From DASXAI01 sp963728985 (GTDB lineage: Bacteria; Actinomycetota; Acidimicrobiia; Acidimicrobiales; Ilumatobacteraceae): a stretch of DNA of 64,000 nucleotides. A program made the position numbers and the translations under genes. The notes under the pieces are model-generated. The model saw nothing but the letters and a program-made list of their open reading frames with translations, did not search any database and was not told the origin of the DNA. Each line of letters opens with the position of its first letter. Position 1 is the first letter of the stretch. Location: contig CAVSME010000008.1 of assembly GCA_963728985.1 (NCBI GenBank), positions 186,001 through 250,000 on the forward strand. Direction: 5' to 3'. Positions 45,008-53,819 of this stretch are shown here, piece after piece.

Positions 45008-45325
45008 ATGCCCACCGCCACCCTCGACGGCACCGCCGTCGCCGTCAACGACGAAGGCTTCTTCGAGCACCCGGACACATGGACCGAGGCCATGGCGCCC
45101 GAGCTGGCCCGAGCCGAAGGCATCGACGAACTGACCGACAAGCACTGGCAGGTCATCCGGTTCATGCGGGCCGAGTACTTCGCCAAGGGCACTGGACCGA
45201 CCGTCAGGGTCCTGGGCAAGACGTCGGGCGTCACCGTGAAGGAGCTGTACCAGCTGTTCCCGAAGGGCCCGGCCAAGACGGCGGCCAAGATCGCCGGGAT
45301 CCCCAAGCCCCGCGGCTGCATCTGA
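45008..45325 (+). CDS. TusE/DsrC-like sulfur carrier protein, 105 aa
   Basis: Small protein passing a persulfide or trisulfide on its C-terminal tail. The fold signature HPDTWTEAMAPELARAEGID and KHWQVIRFMRAEYF matches DsrC/TusE/DsvC, ending AGIPKPRGCI with the penultimate Cys104. The second cysteine found in true DsrC proteins eleven residues earlier is replaced by Ala93 (KTAAKIAG). So it looks like TusE, for sulfur relay, and not like the DsrC that works with DsrAB. It starts at ATG 45008 after GGAGGAGCG and lies 23 bp after the SQR gene and 39 bp before dsrE2. Confidence 0.9.
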   Translation: MPTATLDGTAVAVNDEGFFEHPDTWTEAMAPELARAEGIDELTDKHWQVIRFMRAEYFAKGTGPTVRVLGKTSGVTVKELYQLFPKGPAKTAAKIAGIPKPRGCI

Positions 45326-45364
45326 TCGACGGCCCGCAACGGCCACGACGAAAGGAGCCCAGCG

Positions 45365-45832
45365 ATGGGCGACACCATCAAGAAGGTCTCGGTCATCATC
45401 TCGAAGGGCTCCCTCGAGGGCATCTACCCCGGGCTGATCATGGCCAACGGCGCCCGGGCGGAGGGCATCGACGCCAACCTGTTCTTCACCTTCTTCGGAC
45501 TCGACGCCATCCACGCCAAGCGCATCGAGCACATCAAGGTCGCCACGGTCGGCAACCCCGGCATGCACATGGCCACCCTCGTCGGCGCCCTGCCCGGCAT
45601 GTCGGGCATCGCGACCCACATGATGGAGAAGAAGATGTCGGCCCTCGACATCCCACCCGTGCATGAGTTCATCGAGATGATCAGCGACACCGGTGCCGGC
45701 CTGTACGCCTGCAAGGCCTCCGTCGACATGTTCGGCTTCGACAAGGACGACTTCATCGACCAGATCGACGACATCATCACCGTCGGCGAGTTCTACGAGA
45801 AAGCCGCCGGCGGACAGATCATCTTCACGTGA
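45365..45832 (+). CDS. DsrE/DsrF/DsrH-like sulfurtransferase (DsrE2 type), 155 aa
   Basis: Sulfur relay protein of the DsrE2 group. It starts MGDTIKKVSVIISKGS, and has the single conserved Cys116 in GLYACKASVDMFGF, which is the typical persulfide-bearing cysteine. There is a hydrophobic stretch around GALPGMSGIATHMMEKKMS. DsrE2 proteins commonly accompany TusA, rhodanese or TusE in sulfur oxidisers that lack dsrAB. It begins at ATG 45365 with GAAAGGAGC as RBS. It is last in the sqr-tusE-dsrE2 unit, 127 bp before the MMPL transporter start. Confidence 0.88.
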   Translation: MGDTIKKVSVIISKGSLEGIYPGLIMANGARAEGIDANLFFTFFGLDAIHAKRIEHIKVATVGNPGMHMATLVGALPGMSGIATHMMEKKMSALDIPPVHEFIEMISDTGAGLYACKASVDMFGFDKDDFIDQIDDIITVGEFYEKAAGGQIIFT

Positions 45833-45865
45833 CCGAGCATCGGTGCACAGGAGTTGTGTTCCTCG

Positions 45866-45881
45866 CTACCCCCCCGGGTAG
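45866..45881. promoter_or_regulatory. CstR-like half-strength operator upstream of MMPL gene
   Basis: CTACCC at 45866-45871 and GGGTAG at 45876-45881 are exact inverted repeats around CCCC. It lies 23 bp before the second, perfect site, giving two repressor sites in the same promoter. Confidence 0.65.
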
Positions 45882-45888
45882 GCTCTCT

Positions 45889-45904
45889 ATACCCCCGGGG
45901 GTAT
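45889..45904. promoter_or_regulatory. CstR-type operator upstream of MMPL gene
   Basis: ATACCCCCGGGGGTAT is a perfect 16-bp palindrome ending 55 bp before the chosen MMPL start. It is the strongest of the window sites by symmetry. A start codon inside it (ATG 45903) is the reason that the frame appears longer than the real gene. Confidence 0.85.
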
Positions 45905-45959
45905 GATAGCTGGCCCAACCAGCTCGACACCGCGACGCCGCATGGCAGGAGACGACCCG

Positions 45960-48131
45960 ATGAAGCTCACCGATGCCCGCCCTCCGACCAGCGACGGGCC
46001 CGCGGCCGAGCACGGCGAACGACAGGCCCTGCTCGCCCGGCTCGCCCGCTTCTCCGGCCGCCGTCGCCGGCTCGTGATGCTCGTGTGGGTCGCGGTGATC
46101 GTGCTGGCTGCGCCCCTGGCCGTCAGCCTGACGAGCGCATTGTCGGGGGCTGGCTGGGAGGTGCAAGGGTCCACTGCCCAGAAGGTGCGCGACGAGCTGC
46201 GACGCGACTTCCCGCAGGCCGGAGCCGAAGCGGCGATCGTCGCGTACCACCAGGACGCGCCCGTCGCCGAGCAGCCGGCGGGGCTGCGCACCCTTGTCGC
46301 TTCCCTGCAGGGTGCCCCGGGAGCGGCGTCGGTCGTCGATCCGCTCTCGCTGCCGGCTGACGCCGGCCTGATCTCGCCCGATGGTCGAACTGCCCTCGTG
46401 CCCGTCGAGCTCACGGCCACCGTCGACGCCGACCGCCCGATATCGGCCGGCCGGCTGATCGACCACGTCAACGCGGTGGACCTGCCGGCGGGAGCGACCG
46501 CCAAGGTCACCGGTGAGTGGGCCGTGTGGAGCGATTTCAACGCCGAGAACGAACACGCCCTGCACCTCGCCGAGCTTCTTTCCGGGCTTCCCACCGTCAT
46601 CTTGCTCTTCGTCGCCTTCGGCTCGGCCGTCGCCGCCGGCCTGCCGCTCCTGCTCGCCGTGGCCGGCATCTTCGTCGGCTGGGCAGCGCTCCACCTGCTG
46701 TCCTCCGGGACACCACTGTCGGTGTGGTCGATGAACTTCTCGATGATGATCGGCCTCGCCGTCGGCATCGACTACAGCCTCTTCATCGTCTCCCGCTACC
46801 GGGAGGAACGCGAGGACGGCCACGGCCCCCTCGACGCCATCGCCACCACCCTCACCACCGCCGGCAAGGCCGTGTTCCTGTCGGCCCTCACCGTCGTGCT
46901 GTCGCTGGCCGCCGTGTTCCTCGTGCCCGTCATGGTCTTCCGCTCCATGGCGCTCGGCATGATCCTCGCTGTCATCGCCACGGCGGCGGCGTCGCTGACG
47001 CTGCTACCCGCCGTCCTCGTGGCGCTCGGCGACCGCGTGCTGGTCACCAAGGGCAAGGATCCCGACCGGGCCGCCGAAGGCCGCTGGGCCCGGTGGACCG
47101 GCGCCGCCATCCGCCGACCCGGGCGCACCCTCGCCGCCGGCCTCGCCCTGCTGCTCGTGCTCGCCGGACCCGCCCTCGGGATGCGACTCGGCATGCCCGG
47201 CGCCGGCGTCGTCGACACCGGCCGATCCAGCCGCGACGGCTACGACCTGGTCACCGCCGCCTTCGGGCCCGGCGCCGCCGCCCCGATCTTCATCACCGCC
47301 GCCGCCGGCGACGCATCCGGCGTCATCGCCACCGCCGCCACCGACCCCGACGTGGCCGACGCCCGCATCGCTGCGCCACCGGCGGCCGACGGGCGGGTCG
47401 CCATCCGCGTCACCCCGAAGACGGCCGTCGACGACCCGCGCACGTCCGACCTCGTCAGCCGGCTCCGCGACGAACTGCGCCAGGCAGCGCCCTCCGCCCT
47501 GGTGGGCGGCCCCGCCGCCCAGAACCACGACCTCACCGCCGCCCTCACCTCGACCGCGCCCCTCGCCGTCGCCCTCATCATGGCCGTCGCCTTCGTGCTC
47601 CTGCTCGTCGTGTTCCGCAGCCTCACCATCGCCATCTCGTCGCTGCTCCTCAACCTCCTCGGCGTGGCCGCCAGCTTCGGGTTCGCCACCCTCGTGTTCC
47701 AACACGGGTGGGGCGCCAGCCTCATCGGCATCGAGCCCCAAGGCTTCGTCGACGCCTGGGCACCCCTGTTCTTCTTCGCCCTGCTCTTCGGATTGTCGAT
47801 GGACTACCAGCTGTTCCTGCTGGCCGCCATCAAGGAACGCTACGAAGCCACCGGCGACGCCCGCCAGGCCGTCCGCGAAGGGATCGCCCGAACGGGCCGG
47901 CCCATCACCAACGCCGCGCTCATCATGATCGTCGTCTTCATCGCCTTCGGCGTGACCGGACCGATCCCCCCGACCGAGCTCGGCATCACCCTCGCCCTCG
48001 CCGTCCTCCTCGACGCCACCGTCATCCGCATGATGCTCGTTCCATCGCTGCTCGGACTCCTCGGCGAACGCGCCTGGTGGATGCCCCGATGGCTGGCCAG
48101 GCGCCTCCCCCACGTCCGCTTCTCCCACTGA
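45960..48131 (+). CDS. MMPL/RND-family transporter, 723 aa
   Basis: Proton-driven lipid or small-molecule exporter of the MmpL type. Two halves each with one external domain and a cluster of membrane segments are visible: RRRLVMLVWVAVIVLAAPLA first, then MIGLAVGIDYSLFIVSRYRE with the Asp-Tyr proton relay pair, and the second half DYQLFLLAAIKERYEATGDA with LFGLSMDYQLF. Both relay motifs are intact. The start is ATG 45960, behind AGGAG at 45947; the frame is open upstream but begins inside the operator. It is preceded by two CstR-like sites, placing it in the sulfide-responsive group. The transported molecule is unknown. Confidence 0.88.
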   Translation: MKLTDARPPTSDGPAAEHGERQALLARLARFSGRRRRLVMLVWVAVIVLAAPLAVSLTSALSGAGWEVQGSTAQKVRDELRRDFPQAGAEAAIVAYHQDAPVAEQPAGLRTLVASLQGAPGAASVVDPLSLPADAGLISPDGRTALVPVELTATVDADRPISAGRLIDHVNAVDLPAGATAKVTGEWAVWSDFNAENEHALHLAELLSGLPTVILLFVAFGSAVAAGLPLLLAVAGIFVGWAALHLLSSGTPLSVWSMNFSMMIGLAVGIDYSLFIVSRYREEREDGHGPLDAIATTLTTAGKAVFLSALTVVLSLAAVFLVPVMVFRSMALGMILAVIATAAASLTLLPAVLVALGDRVLVTKGKDPDRAAEGRWARWTGAAIRRPGRTLAAGLALLLVLAGPALGMRLGMPGAGVVDTGRSSRDGYDLVTAAFGPGAAAPIFITAAAGDASGVIATAATDPDVADARIAAPPAADGRVAIRVTPKTAVDDPRTSDLVSRLRDELRQAAPSALVGGPAAQNHDLTAALTSTAPLAVALIMAVAFVLLLVVFRSLTIAISSLLLNLLGVAASFGFATLVFQHGWGASLIGIEPQGFVDAWAPLFFFALLFGLSMDYQLFLLAAIKERYEATGDARQAVREGIARTGRPITNAALIMIVVFIAFGVTGPIPPTELGITLALAVLLDATVIRMMLVPSLLGLLGERAWWMPRWLARRLPHVRFSH

Positions 48132-48161
48132 GCCAGCCGGTCCCGCTGTCATCGAACTGCG

Positions 48162-48177
48162 ATACCCTAAGGGGTAT
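48162..48177. promoter_or_regulatory. CstR-type operator abutting its own gene
   Basis: ATACCCTAAGGGGTAT ends at the base before the repressor ATG (48178). It is an imperfect palindrome differing from the others by a single position on one arm. Location directly at the start means that bound repressor would stop its own transcription or initiation. Confidence 0.85.
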
Positions 48178-48480
48178 ATGGCAAGGACCCAGCCGACAAA
48201 GAAGCACACGATGCAACTCCCCGAAGAGGTCATCGACGACGTCCGCAAGCGGCTGCACCGCATCAGCGGCCAGCTCGCCGGCATCGAACGCATGCTCGAC
48301 GACGGCCGCGAATGCTCAGACGTCGTCACCCAGATCAGCGCCGCCACCAAGGCCCTCGAGCAGACCGGCTTCAAGCTGGTTTCCGCCGGTCTCACCTACT
48401 GCCTCGCCCACCCCGAAGAAGCTGAAGCCGCCGGCTACCCGCTCGAGGTCGTCGAGAAGATGTTCATGAAACTGGCCTAG
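48178..48480 (+). CDS. cstR: CsoR/CstR-family repressor, 100 aa
   Basis: All-helical DUF156 repressor that binds DNA as a tetramer. It has the basic first helix EEVIDDVRKRLHRISGQLAGIERML, Cys46 in RECSDVVTQIS and Cys75 in LTYCLAHP. Spacing of 29 residues equals that of the two cysteines of copper sensor CsoR, but the copper-binding His four residues before the second Cys is Gly71 here. A two-cysteine, His-lacking protein of this kind is the CstR pattern, where persulfides join the cysteines and release DNA. It sits directly after its own operator and its neighbours are sulfur genes, so I call it a sulfide/persulfide sensor. Confidence 0.87.
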   Translation: MARTQPTKKHTMQLPEEVIDDVRKRLHRISGQLAGIERMLDDGRECSDVVTQISAATKALEQTGFKLVSAGLTYCLAHPEEAEAAGYPLEVVEKMFMKLA

Positions 48481-48626
48481 CGACACACTGACACCGTCTC
48501 GCGACCTCAACGACGCCTTTTCGTACACGAGTTGGCGCTTCGGGCCGGCGTCGGCGGGATGTGTGCCAGCGGGCGTCCTGGCATCGCCGCTTGTGCGAGC
48601 GACCGGATATCCGTACTTTGTGACAT

Positions 48627-50921
48627 GTGCCGGAGATCGACCGGTCCAGTCCCATGCCGCTGTGGGCACAGCTGTTGCACGTGCTGCGCGAGCGATTGGG
48701 GCGGGGAGAATTTGCTCAGGCGTTTCCCACCGACGCCGAGCTGACCAAGGAATTCGGGCTGTCCCGCCACACCGTGCGGGAGGCGGTGCGCCGGTTGCAG
48801 TCCGAGGGTGTCGTGACCCGGGAACGGGGGCGCCGGACGTTTGTCCGGCCGGCGGCGATCGAGCAGCCAACCGGCGCCATCTACAGCCTGTTCCGCTCGA
48901 TCGAGGCGCAGGGACACGAGCAGCGCAGCACGGTCCTCGGCCTGATGGAGACGACTGACGCCGACGTGGCGGCGCGCCTCGGCGTGCGGGCCAACGCCCG
49001 TTTGGTCCGTCTCGAGCGACTGCGCCTCATCGACGGGCAGCCGCTGGCCCACGACACGGCCTGGCTGCCGGCGACCATCGCCCGGCCGCTCCTCGGGGTC
49101 GACTTCACCCACACCGCGCTGTACGACGAGCTGGCCCGCCGCTGCGGGGCGCGGCCGACGTCCGGCTCGGAATGGATCCACGCCGACTTGGCGACGCCCG
49201 CCGATCGCCAGCTCCTGGAATTGCGGGGGCGGGCGCCGGTCTTCACCATCCAGCGGTTGAGCCGGTTCGAGAACCGGACGATCGAATGGCGCGAGACCGT
49301 CGTCCGCGGCGACCGGTACACGTTCGTCGCCCAGTGGCAGAACGGCGGCGGCTATTGCACCGCCCTCGTCCCGAAGATCCGGCACGTCGGGAATCGGCGG
49401 GGAGTCACAACCGTGACGAGGTTCGGGTTCCTGATCGACCAGGACACGTGCATCGGTTGTCACGCGTGCACGGTGGCCTGCAAGGCCGAGCACGACGTGC
49501 CGCTCGGCGTCAACCGGACCTGGGTGAAGTACGTCGAGTCGGGGACGTTCCCGAGCGTGAGCCGCCACTTCGCCGTGCTGCGCTGCAACCATTGCGACAA
49601 CGCCCCCTGCGTCACGATCTGCCCGACGGGCGCCCTGTTCTACCGACCCAACGGCATCGTCGACTTCGACACCGCCAGTTGCATCGGGTGCAAGTCGTGT
49701 CTGAACGCCTGCCCCTACGACGCCCTGTACATCGATCCGGACGACCACACCGCCCAGAAGTGCAACTTCTGCGCCCACCGGGTCGAGGTCGGGTTGGAGC
49801 CGTCGTGCGTCGTGGTGTGCCCCACGCAGTCGATCGTCGCCGGCGACCTCGACGACCCGACCAGCCGGATCAGCGAACTGGTTGCCCGCCACGACGTGGC
49901 GGTGCGCGCGCCCGAGCAGGGCACCCGGCCCAAGTTGTTCTACAAGGGCGCCGCCCAGGTGGCGCTCGATCCCACCCGCACTGCCATCGCGTCCGATGGC
50001 ATGGCCTGGGCAGAGACGACCCCCGATCACCCGACGGTCCCCGTCACCGATGGTCACGACGCGACGCGGACCGCCTACACCACTGCCCACCCGGCGCCGT
50101 GGGGCTGGATGGTGTCCGCGTACCTCGTCACGAAGGCGATCGCGGCGGGGGCCCTCGCCGTCGGCGCGCTGTACGTGCTCCTCGGACACGCCGACGATCA
50201 GGCCGCCGTCGGCGTCCTGCCGGCCGTGGTCGCCGGAGCCTTCACCGCCCTGACCGGTGTGCTCCTCGTCGCCGACCTGAAGCAGCCTCGACGCTTCCTG
50301 TACCTCCTGACCAGGCCCAACTGGTCGTCGTGGCTCGTGCGAGGGGCCGTGGTCCTGGGTGTGTACGCCGTCGTGACGGCGGGATGGTTCATCGCGGGGG
50401 TGGCGGGCAGCGCGAGTGGCGTCCGGGCGCTGGCCGCACCAGCGGCCCTGGTGGCGGCGGCGACCGCCGGGTACACGGCCTTCCTGTTCGCCCAGTGCGA
50501 AGGCCGCGATCTGTGGCAGAGCCCGCTGACACTGCCGTCGCTGCTGGCGCAGGCGACCGCCGCCGGCGGGGCCGTGTTCGGTCTGGCCGATGTCGTCATG
50601 GCGGTTCCGGCGCCCGACGCCGCCCGTTGGGCCCTCCTGGGCGGTCTTGTCGCCCACCTCGCCGTCGTTGCCATCGAGATCACCGGCCACGGAACTCGTC
50701 ACGTCGACCTGGCGGTAGCGGCCATGAGGCACGGCCGCGAGGCCGCCCGGTTCTGGACGGGGATCGCCCTCGCCGCCACCGCGGCGCTTCTCGCGGCGAT
50801 AGCCCTCGCGGGCGCCGAGCCGGTCGCCCTCACCGCCGTCGCCGCGGTTGCGGCGCTGGGCGGGATCACCCTCTACGAGCACGCCTTCGTCGGCGCCGGC
50901 CAAGCCGTGCCCCTGTCCTGA
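48627..50921 (+). CDS. GntR/UTRA regulator fused in frame to FeS and NrfD-like subunits, 764 aa
   Basis: One uninterrupted frame encodes three parts. Residues 8-75 are a GntR winged helix (AELTKEFGLSRHTVREAVRRL) and 85-245 a UTRA ligand domain ending GDRYTFVAQW. From residue 263 (GTG 49413) comes an FeS protein with four Cys clusters (CIGCHACTVACK, CNHCDNAPCVTICP, CIGCKSCLNACPYD, CNFCAH). From about residue 480 there are seven or eight NrfD-like membrane segments. FeS plus NrfD fits the SoeBC/PsrBC pair of a molybdopterin complex. An internal RBS GGGGAG at 49399 and GTG 49413 could give a separate FeS-NrfD protein. Either a genuine fusion or two genes without a stop between them; sequence cannot settle this. 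Confidence 0.75.
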   Translation: MPEIDRSSPMPLWAQLLHVLRERLGRGEFAQAFPTDAELTKEFGLSRHTVREAVRRLQSEGVVTRERGRRTFVRPAAIEQPTGAIYSLFRSIEAQGHEQRSTVLGLMETTDADVAARLGVRANARLVRLERLRLIDGQPLAHDTAWLPATIARPLLGVDFTHTALYDELARRCGARPTSGSEWIHADLATPADRQLLELRGRAPVFTIQRLSRFENRTIEWRETVVRGDRYTFVAQWQNGGGYCTALVPKIRHVGNRRGVTTVTRFGFLIDQDTCIGCHACTVACKAEHDVPLGVNRTWVKYVESGTFPSVSRHFAVLRCNHCDNAPCVTICPTGALFYRPNGIVDFDTASCIGCKSCLNACPYDALYIDPDDHTAQKCNFCAHRVEVGLEPSCVVVCPTQSIVAGDLDDPTSRISELVARHDVAVRAPEQGTRPKLFYKGAAQVALDPTRTAIASDGMAWAETTPDHPTVPVTDGHDATRTAYTTAHPAPWGWMVSAYLVTKAIAAGALAVGALYVLLGHADDQAAVGVLPAVVAGAFTALTGVLLVADLKQPRRFLYLLTRPNWSSWLVRGAVVLGVYAVVTAGWFIAGVAGSASGVRALAAPAALVAAATAGYTAFLFAQCEGRDLWQSPLTLPSLLAQATAAGGAVFGLADVVMAVPAPDAARWALLGGLVAHLAVVAIEITGHGTRHVDLAVAAMRHGREAARFWTGIALAATAALLAAIALAGAEPVALTAVAAVAALGGITLYEHAFVGAGQAVPLS

Positions 50922-50946
50922 CCCATTCGAGGAGCAGCGAGCCACC

Positions 50947-53784
50947 ATGACAGACCGTCATCCGACCGCCGGCCCGCCGCTCACGAACTACCCCGATCCG
51001 GCCGGATGGGACGACGTCGAGGCGTACGACGCCCGAGCGTGGCCGACACCGGTCACCCGTCATTTCCAACTGGTGCCGACGACGTGCTTCAACTGCGAGG
51101 CCAACTGCGGTCTCGTCGCCTGGATCGACAAGGACACCGGTGAGATCGCCAAGTTCGAAGGCAATCCCCACCATCCCGCCAGCCGCGGCCGCAACTGCGC
51201 CAAGGGACCGGCCACGCTGAACCAGGTCCACGATTCCGAACGCATCCTGCACCCGCTGCGGCGGCGAGGGCCCCGCGGCTCAGGTCAGTGGGAACGAGTG
51301 TCGTGGGATGACGCCCTCGCCGACATCGGCGGGCGCATCCGTCGAGCCTTCGACGAGGACCGCCACGACGAGATCATCTACCACGTCGGCCGCCCGGGCG
51401 ACGACAGCTACATCGAGAGGGTCCTGCACGCCTGGGGCATCGACGGGCACAACTCGCACACCAACATCTGCTCCTCGAGCGCCCGGCTGGGCTACGCGAC
51501 GTGGATGGGCTTCGACCGGCCCTCGGCCGACTACGCCAACGCCAAGGTCATCTTCCTGATCAGCTCCCATCTGGAGGCGGGTCACTACTTCAACCCTCAC
51601 GCCCAACGGATCATGGAGGGCAAGCGCGGCGGGGCCAAGATCGTCTGCGTCGACCCGAGGCTGTCCAACACCGGCGCCATGGCCGACTGGTGGCTGCCGG
51701 CTTGGCCCGGCACCGAGCCCGTGCTCCTGCTGGCCATCGCCAGGCTGCTCCTCGAAGCCGGCACCTGGGACCGCGAGTTCGTGCGCCGCTGGGTCAACTG
51801 GGAGACCTACCTCAGCGCCGCCCACCCCGAACGCCCGGTGACCTTCGACCAGGTCGGCCCCGCCCTGCTCGACGACTACGCCGAACACACCCCTGATCGA
51901 GCCGCGTACGTCTGCGGGATCGACGCCGGCGCCATCCGGGACATCGCCGCGGTCATCGGCGCCAACCTCGGCCGGCTCGCCACGCACAACTGGCGCGCCG
52001 CCGGCGCCGGCAACCTCGGCGGTTGGCAGACAGCACGGTGTCTGTTCCTCCTCAACGTGCTCACCGGCTCGGTCGGCACCGTCGGCGGCACCAGTCCCAA
52101 CGGCTGGAACAAGTTCATACCCGTACCGCCCCGCCACACCCCTCCCCAGGCCCGATGGAACGACCTGACCTGGCCCATCGAATACCCGCTCGCGCACCAC
52201 GAGATGAGCTTCCTGCTCCCCTACTTCTTGAAGTCGGGCCGGGGACGCGTCGACACCTACTTCACCCGGGTCTACAACCCGGTGTGGACCAACCCGGACG
52301 GGTTCTCCTGGATCGAGGTGCTGACCGACACCGACCTCGTCGGCTGCCACGTCGCCCTGACCCCGACCTGGTCGGAGACCGCCTGGTTCGCCGACTACGT
52401 CCTGCCCATGGGCCTCGGTCCCGAGCGCCACGACGTCGCTTCCTACGAGACGCACTCCGGGCGCTGGATCGGGTTCCGCCAACCCGTGCAGCGCCGCTAC
52501 GCCGAGCTGGCCGGCCAGCCCGTGCGTCGCACCCACGAGGCGAACCCGGGCGAGGTATGGGAAGAGAACGAGTTCTGGATCGACCTGTCCTGGAAGATCG
52601 ACCCCGACGGCGAACTCGGGATCCGGACCCATTTCGAGAGCATCGAGCGTCCCGGCGAGCCCATGGGCATCGACGAGTACTACCAGCACCTGTTCACCCA
52701 CTCGATCCCCGGCCTGCCCGACGCCGCCGCCGCCGAGGGGGTGTCGCCACTCGAGTACATGCGCCGGCGGGGCGCGTTCGCCATCCCCGGCGACCAGCAC
52801 GAGGTGCACGAGCGCACCGTCGCCGACGACGAGCTGACCGGCGCCGTGCGCGACGACAACGGTGTGTACCGGGTGCCCGCAACGGCTGGCCGCCATCACG
52901 ATCTCGCCGAGATCATCGGGCACATGCCGTTCATCGGCGACGGCTCGCTCGGTGTCGACGTCGACGGCACCGCCCGCGTCGGGTTCCCGACCCCGTCCCG
53001 CAAACTCGAGCTGTACTCCTCCACGCTGGCCGACTGGGGATGGCCGGAATGGGCGACACCCACCTGGATCCGCAGCCACGTCCACTGGGAAGATCTCGAC
53101 CTCGACGGGGCCGAGCGGATCCTCATCCCCACGTTCCGGCTCCCCACCCTCATTCACACCCGCTCCGGCAACGCCAAGTGGCTCAACGAGATCAGCCACC
53201 GCCATCCGCTGTGGATCCACCCAAGCGACGCCGAGCAGCTCGGCGTCGAGCCGGGTGGACTCTGCCGGGTGACCACCCGAACCGGCTACTTCGCCATCGA
53301 GACGTGGCGCACCGAGGGCGTCCGGCCCGGCGTCGTCGCCTGCTCTCACCACATGGGCCGCTGGCGTCTCGACGAGTCCACCGGCAACGAGCGGTGGTCG
53401 TCGGGCCTCGCCGAGCTCGACCAGAACGGTCGTGAATGGGGCCTGCGGCTGCGCCACGGCATCGAGGCGTTCCCGAGCGGCGACCCCGATTCGGCCCGGA
53501 TCTGGTGGACCGACGCCGGGGTGCACCAGAACCTAACGTTTCCACCCCAACCGGATCCGGTCTCCGGCATGCACTGCTGGCTGCAGCGTGTCACCATCAC
53601 CCCTGCTCAGCCGGGCGACCTCCACGGCGACGTCCACGTCGACACCACCGAATCGATGGCCGCCTACGAGGAATGGCTGCGGCTGACACGGCCCGGGCCT
53701 GGCCCCGGCAACCTGCGGCGCCCGCTCTGGTTCGCCCGCCCCGTCAAACCGGCCGCAACCGCCTATGCCCACCCGCGCCCGTGA
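50947..53784 (+). CDS. Molybdopterin oxidoreductase catalytic subunit (SoeA/PsrA/PhsA-like), 945 aa
   Basis: Bis-MGD enzyme of the DMSO reductase superfamily. The N-terminal [4Fe-4S] ligands are Cys47, 50, 54 and 84 (TTCFNCEANCG, RGRNCAKGP), and the Mo ligand is probably Cys175 in SHTNICSSSAR. The C-terminal aspartate-decarboxylase-like domain has TFRLPTLIHTRSGNAKW and GGLCRVTTRTGYFA. It has no Tat signal, so it is cytoplasmic, as SoeA is; PsrA and PhsA are exported. It starts at ATG 50947 after GAGGAGCAG, 25 bp behind the FeS-NrfD gene. With those subunits it may oxidise sulfite to sulfate with quinone. Polysulfide or thiosulfate reduction is the alternative. Confidence 0.85.
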   Translation: MTDRHPTAGPPLTNYPDPAGWDDVEAYDARAWPTPVTRHFQLVPTTCFNCEANCGLVAWIDKDTGEIAKFEGNPHHPASRGRNCAKGPATLNQVHDSERILHPLRRRGPRGSGQWERVSWDDALADIGGRIRRAFDEDRHDEIIYHVGRPGDDSYIERVLHAWGIDGHNSHTNICSSSARLGYATWMGFDRPSADYANAKVIFLISSHLEAGHYFNPHAQRIMEGKRGGAKIVCVDPRLSNTGAMADWWLPAWPGTEPVLLLAIARLLLEAGTWDREFVRRWVNWETYLSAAHPERPVTFDQVGPALLDDYAEHTPDRAAYVCGIDAGAIRDIAAVIGANLGRLATHNWRAAGAGNLGGWQTARCLFLLNVLTGSVGTVGGTSPNGWNKFIPVPPRHTPPQARWNDLTWPIEYPLAHHEMSFLLPYFLKSGRGRVDTYFTRVYNPVWTNPDGFSWIEVLTDTDLVGCHVALTPTWSETAWFADYVLPMGLGPERHDVASYETHSGRWIGFRQPVQRRYAELAGQPVRRTHEANPGEVWEENEFWIDLSWKIDPDGELGIRTHFESIERPGEPMGIDEYYQHLFTHSIPGLPDAAAAEGVSPLEYMRRRGAFAIPGDQHEVHERTVADDELTGAVRDDNGVYRVPATAGRHHDLAEIIGHMPFIGDGSLGVDVDGTARVGFPTPSRKLELYSSTLADWGWPEWATPTWIRSHVHWEDLDLDGAERILIPTFRLPTLIHTRSGNAKWLNEISHRHPLWIHPSDAEQLGVEPGGLCRVTTRTGYFAIETWRTEGVRPGVVACSHHMGRWRLDESTGNERWSSGLAELDQNGREWGLRLRHGIEAFPSGDPDSARIWWTDAGVHQNLTFPPQPDPVSGMHCWLQRVTITPAQPGDLHGDVHVDTTESMAAYEEWLRLTRPGPGPGNLRRPLWFARPVKPAATAYAHPRP

Positions 53785-53819
53785 ATGTCGTAGAGGCAGC
53801 CGATGCCGGAGGTGAGTGG

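Noticed and set aside
45903..45960. Upstream start of the MMPL gene at ATG 45903
   Set aside because: This ATG lies inside the CstR operator and has no RBS; ATG 45960 has AGGAG at a good distance.
48178..48480. Copper-sensing CsoR
   Set aside because: The third copper ligand (His) is Gly71 and the neighbourhood is sulfur metabolism, so CstR is the better call, although the fold is the same.
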